Below, in pieces: positions 56,846 to 64,000 of a DNA stretch of 64,000 nt. The number at the start of each line of letters is the position of its first letter. The stretch's first letter is position 1. The notes below the pieces were generated by a model. The model searched no databases. It was not told the DNA's origin and saw only the letters and a program-made list of their open reading frames with translations. The stretch is from Neobacillus sp. PS3-34. GTDB taxonomy: Bacteria > Bacillota > Bacilli > Bacillales > Cytobacillaceae. The position numbers were made by a program, and so were the translations under genes. Location: assembly GCF_030915465.1 (NCBI RefSeq), contig NZ_CP133267.1:1525001-1589000 (forward strand), given 5' to 3'.

Positions 56846-57451
56846 TCATGCCAATCGATAGATACTAAATCTTTCAAAAGAATTATGTTCATATAAGCCT
56901 GGCAGCATAATCTCCTGTTTTAATTCAATTGAGGTTTGGTTTTCTAAAAAAAATATATAATCCTCTGATGGATAATATAAAACCAGCTCTACGTCCCGCA
57001 CTGATTTTTCAACTGATATCAAAATATTGTTTATGATATTCATAAAAATTTGGATGGAAAAGGGATTGAAAAAGTAGAATCGATTATCTGAAACATCAAT
57101 AGGGTACTCTTGTGCAAGACAACAATGAAAATGGATGTTGTGATGACCTTTTCTATATTTATTCAAATAACTAGTTCTATTTTTAAGTGCCTCCTGATAG
57201 AAAGCTTCGTTCATTTCTACACCTATAGAAGTAGTATTATATAAATAGTTAATATAGAAGTTTAACCGCCCTTTTCCGCATCCAAAATCAACAATACGAT
57301 CACTGCTTTTCAATTCATATTGTGCAAACAATTGTTCCAGTGCACTATATGGAGTGGGCTCATAACGGTGATAATGTAATGTTTTGTTGAACCCCTTCTG
57401 GTCTCCCCGTGTTTTTATATTCAGCATTTCATCATAAAACTGTTCTTTCAT
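56846..57451 (-). CDS. Class I SAM-dependent methyltransferase
   Basis: A 201-residue protein with the SAM-binding motif I VDFGCGKGRLNFYI (about residues 52-65), then GVEMNEAFYQEA for the acidic strand-2 end and FFNPF in place of the usual NPPF-like motif. I use the ATG giving MKEQFYDEMLN, with TAGGAG upstream. The substrate is not known; the N/FNPF position hints at a small molecule or nucleic acid base but is not decisive. Divergent from the peptide transporter gene. Confidence 0.75.
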   Translation of the reverse strand: MKEQFYDEMLNIKTRGDQKGFNKTLHYHRYEPTPYSALEQLFAQYELKSSDRIVDFGCGKGRLNFYINYLYNTTSIGVEMNEAFYQEALKNRTSYLNKYRKGHHNIHFHCCLAQEYPIDVSDNRFYFFNPFSIQIFMNIINNILISVEKSVRDVELVLYYPSEDYIFFLENQTSIELKQEIMLPGLYEHNSFERFSIYRLA

Positions 57452-57572
57452 GGTTTTTCTCCTATTATTACGATTTTTAGTACTTTCCATTTCAACTGGT
57501 AACTTACAATTTTTTTATATGTCAACATTCGAAAATAACGAAAATTTTACTTGTTTCGAATCTTACATTAGC

Positions 57573-57627
57573 AAAAAAGTAAGCTTTTTCATAATAAATA
57601 TATTATTCTGAAAAAACTTACTTTTTT
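57573..57627. repeat. 55-bp near-perfect palindrome between divergent genes
   Basis: Left arm AAAAAAGTAAG-C-TTTTTCA and right arm TGAAAAA-A-CTTACTTTTTT, with an AT-rich centre; about two mismatches in 27 positions per arm. It sits between the divergent methyltransferase and POT genes, so it is not a normal 3' terminator for either. Confidence 0.8.
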
Positions 57628-57699
57628 AAAGTAAAGTCACGAAAACATAGTGTTATCAAGGAATGTAAACATTTACAACTTATTTACCAAAAATAGTTT

Positions 57700-57729
57700 T
57701 TGACATATTCCGACTTTAATAAGTATTAT
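57700..57729 (+). promoter_or_regulatory. Sigma-A promoter of the POT transporter
   Basis: TTGACA, an 18-nt spacer and TATTAT, about 25 nt before the ribosome site. Confidence 0.65.
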
Positions 57730-57755
57730 AATATAGTAAAAAAGGAGGTTATTTC

Positions 57756-59245
57756 ATGTCAAATCTTAATAGACAGAAAATTGTGGATAGTGTGCCTCAA
57801 AAAGGATTTTTGGCCATCCAAAAGGACTTATCACACTGTTTTTCACGGAATTTTGGGAGCGCTTTTCCTATTATGGAATGAGAGCTATTCTCGTATACTA
57901 TATGTACTATAGTTTATCCAAGGGCGGCCTTGGAATGGACCAAAACCTCGCGCTTTCCATCATGTCCATTTATGGATCATTGGTTTACATGTCCGGAGTA
58001 ATTGGCGGCTGGCTGGCTGACCGGATTTTCGGAACATCAAAGGCAGTATTTTATGGTGGAGTTTTAATCATGCTCGGACATATTGCTCTGGCTATTCCAG
58101 GCAGTATAGCTATGTTTTTTGTTTCCATGGTCCTAATTGTCCTTGGGACAGGCTTATTAAAGCCTAACGTTTCAACAGTCGTGGGTGAATTGTACAGCGA
58201 GCAGGACGAGCGCCGTGATGCAGGTTTCACTATCTTTTACATGAGTATTAATCTTGGAGCATTTTTATCTCCGCTCATCATTGGCTCAGTAATGGATTAC
58301 AGTTTCCATTTAGGGTTTGGTATTGCTGCTGTAGGTATGTTCCTCGGACTTTTAGTTTTTGTATTAACAAAGAAAAAGAATTTAGGCCTTGCCGGCACAA
58401 TGGTTTACAATCAATTGTCAGCAGTTGAAAAGAAGAAGCCATTCACCTTTATTGGATTAGGCATTGCCATTATAGCTATCATTTGTGCTATTTTAATTCC
58501 AAAAGGACTTTTAACTTTTGAAAGCTTTATCAATATTGTGACTATTTTGGGTATTTTAATTCCAACAACGTATTTTATCGTTATGTACCGAAGCCCTAAA
58601 ACAACAGATGTTGAGCGTTCGCGCATAATTGCATATATTCCTTTATTTCTTGCAGCTGTTATGTTCTGGGCAATCCAGGAACAGGGATCAACAATCCTTG
58701 CAGCCTATGCTGACAAACGTACACAATTAAACTTTGCAGGCATCCACATTCAACCTGCTTGGTTCCAGTCGTTAAATCCTTTATTTATTATTACATTTGC
58801 ACCAATATTCGCATGGATTTGGGTAAAATTAGGAAAACGCCAACCTACGGTTCCACAAAAGTTTTCTTTATCATTACTATTCTCAGGTTTATCTTTCATT
58901 GTGATTCTTTTGCCAGGTTATCTCGGGGGATCCCATTCACTAGTAAACCCATTATGGCTAGTTCTTAGTTATTTAGTTTGTGTGTTTGGTGAGTTGCTTC
59001 TTTCTCCTGTTGGTTTATCAGCAACTACAAAGTTAGCTCCAAAGGCATTCTCGTCACAAACAATGAGCTTATGGTTTTTGGCTAGTGCTGCTGCACAGGC
59101 ACTCAATGCACAAATGGTAAAGTTTTATACTCCAGAAACTGAAACTACCTATTTTGGTGTAATTGGCGGAGTATCAATTGTATTAGGAATTATCCTATTA
59201 ATGCTATCACCTAAAATTCAGGAACTAATGAAAGGCATTCGTTAA
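57756..59245 (+). CDS. dtpT: POT/PTR2-family proton-dependent di/tripeptide transporter (one frameshift)
   Basis: A 12- to 14-helix transporter that imports small peptides with protons. The frame starting MSNLNRQKIVDSVPQKG breaks at 57806-57814 (GGATTTTTGGCC, one T short). With that base it reads GLITLFFTEFWERFSYYGM, the E-x-x-E-R-F-x-Y-Y signature of the family. Corrected length about 496 residues. AAGGAGG precedes the ATG. A strong hairpin ends the gene. The symbol follows the lactic acid bacterial name; it could equally be a ybgH/yclF-type gene. Confidence 0.88.
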
Positions 59246-59264
59246 TCATATTAACATGTGCCTG

Positions 59265-59310
59265 CCCCTGGTGTTATCACTTTATATAGTGATAACACCA
59301 GGGGTTTTTA
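59265..59310 (+). terminator. POT transporter terminator
   Basis: A 17-bp perfect stem (CCCCTGGTGTTATCACT and its complement) with a 6-nt loop and T5. Confidence 0.95.
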
Positions 59311-59377
59311 TTTTATCCGCCTTCTCTTTTGCTATTGAATATTAGAAAGACTTAGCCAAGTAAAGTCTGATAAGCCA

Positions 59378-59411
59378 AAAAGGCAACTCCCTTGGGAAAG
59401 CTGCCTTTAAG
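59378..59411 (-). terminator. Terminator of the AmiS/UreI-like gene
   Basis: AAAGGCAGCT / AGTTGCCTTTT stem with T tract on the minus strand. Confidence 0.7.
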
Positions 59412-59433
59412 TGAAGTATATGAGGAGTTTTGG

Positions 59434-60063
59434 TTAAATTGCTTTAAGCTTTTTAACACTATTCTCGTTTTTAAATGAAAATTTCAATTTAAAAAGTCCA
59501 ACAACAAAACACAAAATAGATAGTATTAAAACGTAGAACCAGATTTGATAAAGAGATGGCGTATTCCATACACCTAAAAAATAGAGCAATGCTGGTATTG
59601 TAAGGGTAACCCATGATTGTATAAATGCAACAAAACCAATATAATAGTCAATTTTCTTTTTAAGGGTATTAGCCAAAAAGAATAGGAACCATAAAAATGC
59701 CCACATTCCCCATGTCAGTGCATTGACTGCATCATGAAAGTGAAAAATGGATGTAAACGTATAAACAATGGCAACAATAGAGACCCATAAACAAAACCAG
59801 CCAAGGCCATTTCCCTCAAGGCCTTTCAATAAGGTTACCCCAACGTATAAATACGTTAATCCAAATAAAAATATGGCTGCATTATTATATAGATCCCAAT
59901 TGTCTTGATTAGAATTGACAATTAAATAAAACGGGATGACCATCTGAAGTGTTCCAACGAAAATATTAAAGATGCCAACACTCTTTGCGTCTGCCTTTCC
60001 TAATAGCATAAGACTATTTAAAAATAAGACTGCACCTGAAAGAAATAACCCAACGAAACTCAT
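59434..60063 (-). CDS. AmiS/UreI family urea or amide channel
   Basis: A 209-residue protein with six hydrophobic helices. The conserved family residues are visible: the N-terminal GLFLSGAVLFLNSLMLLG helix, NIFVGTLQ, and the later LTWGMWAFLWFLFFLA helix. UreI is a urea channel and AmiS a short-chain amide transporter. No urease or amidase gene is next to it here, so substrate is open. The ribosome site (AAAAGG) is unusually close to the ATG. A cre-like site lies about 160 nt upstream. Confidence 0.8.
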   Translation of the reverse strand: MSFVGLFLSGAVLFLNSLMLLGKADAKSVGIFNIFVGTLQMVIPFYLIVNSNQDNWDLYNNAAIFLFGLTYLYVGVTLLKGLEGNGLGWFCLWVSIVAIVYTFTSIFHFHDAVNALTWGMWAFLWFLFFLANTLKKKIDYYIGFVAFIQSWVTLTIPALLYFLGVWNTPSLYQIWFYVLILSILCFVVGLFKLKFSFKNENSVKKLKAI

Positions 60064-60221
60064 ATCCTTTTGTTGTGAAAATACTTTTACACAACCTTCC
60101 CCTCCTTCAATTTAAGCAATAGCAGATTTTCAATTCTATTAAAATTAGAAATTGCATTTTTAGTTTTTATTAAGCAGCACTCACATTAACAACAGTTAAA
60201 TAGAAATAATTTCACTTTATG

Positions 60222-60236
60222 GGTAAACGCTTTCAT
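60222..60236. promoter_or_regulatory. cre-like site before the AmiS/UreI-like gene
   Basis: On the minus strand ATGAAAGCGTTTACC matches WTGNAANCGNWNNCW at 14 of 15 positions. Confidence 0.55.
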
Positions 60237-60388
60237 TTTTTTCAATTTAACTATAACAGTTATCCTGAACAAATGTTAAATCAAATTTGAACAAATGTAA
60301 AATTATTTTTTCCATTTTCCCCAATATCGTCCTATGCAACCTACTTATTAACAAATGAAGACTTATTTTACAATAGACGACATCTTAA

Positions 60389-60424
60389 AAAGCCAAGCTG
60401 GATACCTTCAGCTTGGCTTTTCTG
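60389..60424 (-). terminator. Terminator of the sugar-sensing operon
   Basis: AAAAGCCAAGCTG / CAGCTTGGCTTTT stem with an 8-nt loop and T tracts, about 80 nt after the last gene. Confidence 0.85.
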
Positions 60425-60505
60425 TGTAAGCGACTTGTTCTGTTTAGGTGCATGAAACGCCAAGAATTTGAATCCCTGACGGTCTGATTGATGTGGAAGT
60501 TTATT

Positions 60506-61603
60506 TTAGTGCGTCTTATAAACATCTTGCCTGGAATGGAAGCCATCCGCGATGATTGTCTCGTCGATATTGAACTTATCGACCGCTATCGGAGAGAGTA
60601 AAACGGACGGCACTTCGATCTTCCCGTTGTTCACTTTCCTGTCCGCATCTAAGTTTTCGCCTTTTGCCAGCTTAACCGCAAGCTCAGCTGCTTTTTTTGT
60701 TAACGTGCTGATCGGCTTATAAACGGTCATCGTCTGAGTACCTTCGACGATCCGCTGCGCGGCCGCAAGCTCAGCGTCTTGACCAGCGACTGGGATTTTG
60801 CCTGCGAGTCCCTGCTCCTCGAGTGCCTGGATAACGCCGCCAGCTGTTGCGTCATTGGCGGCGATGACTGCATCGATTCGATTATCATTGGCTTTCAGAG
60901 CGGCTTTCATGTTCACCAATGCATTTGCAGGGGTCCAGTCCTTTGTCCATTGATCAAATACTACCTTAATGTCACCCTTGTCTATTAACGGCTGAAGCAC
61001 GTTGAAGACGCCCTTTTTGAATAAATGGGCATTATTGTCCGTAACGGCTCCTCCAATGTATACATATTTCCCTTTAGGAACCAATTTTGTGATCGCTTTT
61101 GCTTGCAGTTCCCCTACCTGTTCATTGTCGAAGGAAACGTACAAGTCGATATTAGCATTTTTAATCAGTCGATCGTATGCGAGCACCTTAATACAGGCCA
61201 AGTGGGCTTTATTGACGATCGTTGCAGTTGCCTCGGCATTGTGAGGAACGACAACGAGGAGATCGACGCCTTGGCTAATCATAGTTTCAGCTTGTGAAAT
61301 TTGTAAAGCGTCATCGCCATTCGCCGCCATAATCTCCACTTCCGCGCCAACCGCTTCCACCGCCTCTTTAAACAGATCCCTGTCCTTCAGCCAGCGTTCC
61401 TCAAGTAAAGTATCCATAGAGAAGCCGATTTTGATCTTTTTCTCCGGTAACGCTTCCTTGCTGCTAGACTTTTGAGATTGTGACAGCTTTGTTGTACTCG
61501 CCTGCCCGAGAGTACGTTCTCCATCTTTTTCGCAAGCCGCGACAGCGCAGATCAGTACTAATGTGAGCAGAATTAGCCTAACTTGGATGAAAACACTCCC
61601 CAT
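60506..61603 (-). CDS. Sugar-binding lipoprotein, XylF/XylFII-like
   Basis: A 365-residue protein with a signal peptide ending in the lipobox AVAAC and a periplasmic-binding fold of the ribose/xylose family: KIGFSMDTLLEERWLKDRD, VVPHNAEATATIVNKA and YDRLIKNANIDLYVSFDN are typical of xylose-binding XylF (motifs quoted singly). I start it at MGSVFIQVRLIL, with AAGGAGAG upstream. No permease or ATPase follows. It is third after a sensor kinase and response regulator, so it is more likely a co-sensor than a transport subunit. Confidence 0.83.
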   Translation of the reverse strand: MGSVFIQVRLILLTLVLICAVAACEKDGERTLGQASTTKLSQSQKSSSKEALPEKKIKIGFSMDTLLEERWLKDRDLFKEAVEAVGAEVEIMAANGDDALQISQAETMISQGVDLLVVVPHNAEATATIVNKAHLACIKVLAYDRLIKNANIDLYVSFDNEQVGELQAKAITKLVPKGKYVYIGGAVTDNNAHLFKKGVFNVLQPLIDKGDIKVVFDQWTKDWTPANALVNMKAALKANDNRIDAVIAANDATAGGVIQALEEQGLAGKIPVAGQDAELAAAQRIVEGTQTMTVYKPISTLTKKAAELAVKLAKGENLDADRKVNNGKIEVPSVLLSPIAVDKFNIDETIIADGFHSRQDVYKTH

Positions 61604-61629
61604 TCTCCACTCTCCTTTTCCGTAAAATC

Positions 61630-63179
61630 TCACCAGCCGTCAGCTTTTTTGCCCAACAATGTCTTCCGGTACTCCTTCGGCGAAGCGCCACACATTTTTT
61701 TGAACACCTTGCTAAAATAGTTCGGTTCGTGATAGCCTACCTCGTATGTAATTTCCTTTATGCTTTTCTCAGGATCACCCATCAGCTTCTTTGCTTTTTC
61801 AATGCGGCATTCAGTCAAAAAATCGATATAATTGACTCCGAGCTTCTCCTTGAATATTTTACTAATATAAATAGGGCTTAAGCCCACTTTCTTCCCTAAT
61901 GCGTCCAGAGAAATATCCTCGTGGGAGTGCTCGATAATATATTGTTTAATCTGATGAATCGTATCTGCCTCCAGCCGATCATAATGCTCCACGTAAGACT
62001 GCCTCATTCGGTCAAGCAGATGACCTGTTTCGGTGCGCAGCTGCCGACAATCTTGGGCTTGGAAAGAATAGAGTGGCGTGTCCATTTCAACGCCCATTTC
62101 GCTCATCACTCGTGATGAGATCCAGAGCAATTCCAGCACGCGTTGCTGTGTTTGTACCAGATTGGCACCTTCGTTCTCGTAACGTTGAATTATATTCATA
62201 ATATACATACGGACTTGTTCCCATTGTCCTAGCCGGATTTGATCGAAGAACTGCTTTTCCCGTTGTTTTGTCAGTTGCCCATCGGACACGGCGCCTAAAA
62301 CAGGTACATCCACATAAAAACGGTATTTAACAGGAAGCGTCGTATCCATAGTAGCGATTAGTGATTCCTGATAAGATTGCCTGATTTGATCCAATGAACC
62401 ACATATGTTCCCGATACCGACAAACCAGCCAGCTTCTAAGTCGGATTTTGCTATCGAGAGAATCTCCTTAGCAAGAAAAATGGCTTGGGAACGGAACGAT
62501 TTATCCGGTTCCCGGAAAACGATTATCGGAAGCTGGCGGCAGTACAATGCGCCGACCCATCCGCTTCTCGTTTGCCTAATTTTCTCTTTTATCGCGGAAT
62601 AGAATTTTTCCGAGCCTTCCGGCAGCATAACGATCATCACAAACTTCTCGTTTGTTGAGCGGATGTCCAACATCTCGACGAGCATGTCTAAGTGCACCTC
62701 GTGTACATGATCGAACAGCAGCTGCGTAACGACGTCGGTTTCAACGAGTGTCAGCGCTTTTTGCAGTGAGTCTTGTTGAATTTTGCTTATCGCAACCAAC
62801 TTCCGCTCATCTTCGCTCTCCTTAAGCACCTTCCCAACCGTCGCAACGATTTCGTTTGCTTTGCTCGGTTTAAGCAAATAATCCTTAACGCCAAGCTTTA
62901 TCGCTTGGCGCGCGAAATCGAATGTATCAAAAGCCGTGATCATTACGAATTTGATGTCAGGATATTCTGCACTTATTCGTTCGACTGCTTCAAGACCGTT
63001 CATTCCCGGCATCTTGATATCCATTAAAATCAAATTTGGTTTGAATACTCCGGCCATCTGTACGGCGACTCTTCCGTTTTTTGCTTGTTCGATAACGAGC
63101 TCTGGATACGCCTCTGCAAAATCGCCTGCAGCCCGTCCCGCTCGATTTGTTCGTCATCCACAATCAGGAGCTTTATCAT
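61630..63179 (-). CDS. YesN-type response regulator, receiver plus AraC domain (one frameshift)
   Basis: The receiver domain starts MIKLLIVDDEQIERDGLQ, with the phospho-acceptor Asp in ILMDIKMPG and the Lys in DYLLKPSKA. A long linker of about 250 residues leads to an AraC-type double helix-turn-helix (ISLDALGKKVGLSPIYISKIF and ITYEVGYHEPNYFSKVFKK). The frame breaks at 63111-63116 (CAGAGGCG; one more G gives LQEAYPELVIEQAKNG). Corrected about 516 residues. The ATG lies inside the end of the kinase gene (26-nt overlap). Confidence 0.88.
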
Positions 63180-64000
63180 GCTTCTCGGTTCTCCTTATTT
63201 TCGGTATTTTCAACACAACCTTCGTGCCGTGCCCCTTACCGCTTTCGATATCTATCACATCTTCATAACCATAGAAAAGACGAAGCCGCTTGACGACGTT
63301 ACTGAATCCAATCCCAGTCGAATGTCCTTCCGTTTGGATGTTATGCTCCTCCAGAATTTGCTGGATTTTATGTTCCGGTATCCCCAGTCCATCGTCTTCA
63401 ATCTCAATTGTCACCCTGTCAGCTCCATCTATAATGCGGAACCAAATGACTCCGCCTTCCTCCTTGGGTTCGATCCCATGAATCACAGCATTTTCGACAA
63501 TCGGCTGCAAGGTTAGACTCGGGAGCTCCACATGCATGCAGGACTCGTCGATTTCCATATGGAATTGGAGGCGTTCGGTAAACCTCGCCATTTGGATATC
63601 CATATATTGCTGCAAAACGATAATTTCTTCATAGAGAGTAACAGACCTGTCTATTCGCTTTAAGTTGTACCGCAATAACCCTGCTACGCTCACGAGCAAT
63701 TCGCTTGTTTCTTCAGATCCTTCCAAATAAGCCTTCTTGGAAAGTGTATTGAGCGTATTAAACAAAAAATGTGGATTGATTTGGCTTTGCAGGCTGCGAA
63801 GCTGACTTTCCTGCAGAAGGAGTTTGTTCTGCTGGAGTTCACGCTCGAGTTGTGCCTTCTCCTGAATTTCCGAAATAAGATTATTAATGTTGATACGCAT
63901 ACGATCGAATGTCTTGGCGAGAAAGGAGATTTCGTCATTAGACTTCACCTCAATCTGCAAATCGAACCTGCCTCTCGACAACTCGTTGGCCGCCTGAGTC
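63154..64000 (-). CDS. YesM/LytS-type sensor histidine kinase (N-terminus outside window)
   Basis: The visible 280 residues begin in a HAMP linker (ANELSRGRFDLQIEV), pass through a coiled coil (EKAQLERELQQNKLLLQESQ), then the His_kinase domain with phospho-His in INPHFLFNTLN and the ATPase domain with PIVENAVIHG (N box) and DDGLGIP (G1). The membrane and sensing part is off the edge. It partners the overlapping YesN-type regulator. In the XylFII-LytS arrangement the sugar-binding lipoprotein would contact the missing outer domain. Confidence 0.88.
   Translation of the reverse strand, partial: TQAANELSRGRFDLQIEVKSNDEISFLAKTFDRMRININNLISEIQEKAQLERELQQNKLLLQESQLRSLQSQINPHFLFNTLNTLSKKAYLEGSEETSELLVSVAGLLRYNLKRIDRSVTLYEEIIVLQQYMDIQMARFTERLQFHMEIDESCMHVELPSLTLQPIVENAVIHGIEPKEEGGVIWFRIIDGADRVTIEIEDDGLGIPEHKIQQILEEHNIQTEGHSTGIGFSNVVKRLRLFYGYEDVIDIESGKGHGTKVVLKIPKIRRTEKHDKAPDCG

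Larger units (their letters stand above)
60064..60505. other. Intergenic region between the AmiS/UreI-like gene and the sugar-binding gene
   Basis: 442 bp. It holds a cre-like site (60222-60236), an AT-rich stretch that should carry the channel gene's promoter, and a terminator for the minus-strand sugar-sensing genes (60389-60424). No coding sequence was recognised. Confidence 0.5.

Overview
The window reads as chromosome of a low-GC, endospore-forming member of the Bacillaceae (Bacillus sensu lato). From about 0.4 to 25 kb the gene content and order closely follow the Bacillus subtilis segment yfhD-yfhE-yfhF-recX-yfhH-sspK-yfhJ-yfhP-mutY-yfhS-fabL-sspE-ygaB-ygaC-ygaD-ygaE-gsaB-bcp-perR-ygzB-ygxA. 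Spore proteins (sspE, sspK, yfhS), AGGAGG-type ribosome sites, TTG/GTG starts and many simple hairpin terminators fit that assignment. No rRNA, tRNA, CRISPR array, prophage or insertion sequence was seen.

Layout. 0-6.2 kb: ygxA (partial), ygzB, the peroxide regulator perR with its own Per box, a cobalamin adenosyltransferase, the peroxiredoxin bcp, a two-TM ion channel and a three-gene ABC-2 exporter. 6.4-12.5 kb: gsaB and a stand-alone large glutamate synthase with a cre site. 12.8-25.6 kb: the ygaE to yfhD block with a DoxX gene. 25.6-31.2 kb: a cluster of DnaA-box-like sites, an M20 peptidase, a homoserine dehydrogenase under a SAM-I riboswitch, and a nitrilase-GNAT-GNAT operon. 31.2-32.1 kb: a non-coding 147-bp tandem repeat bracketed by 44-bp direct repeats. 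32.1-44.5 kb: a complete arginine cluster argCJBD-carAB-argF-argG-argH with ArgR-like boxes before argC and argG. 44.7-50.3 kb: a peptide ABC transporter in the B. subtilis app order (D-F-A-B-C). 50.7-53.8 kb: a poorly described membrane/secreted module (DUF6230-like, DUF6114-like, one unknown) opposite a GAF-LuxR regulator. 54.1-60.1 kb: an SH3/glucosaminidase autolysin, a methyltransferase, a POT peptide transporter and an AmiS/UreI channel. 60.5-64 kb: a sugar-binding lipoprotein with a YesM/YesN two-component pair, resembling the XylFII-LytS-YesN xylose sensor.

Two sequence-level signals stand out. First, about 26 single-frame interruptions split otherwise complete, conserved genes. At least 14 of them lie within about 10 nt of a GGCC tetranucleotide. 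The simplest reading is consensus error, possibly because GGCC is methylated in the source DNA and was mis-called; these genes are therefore annotated at full length with the break positions given. Second, a modular palindromic element of about 170 nt occurs four times, each time a few nucleotides after the stop codon of a plus-strand gene and in the same orientation.

All family assignments come from reading motifs and remembered homologues; no database search was possible.
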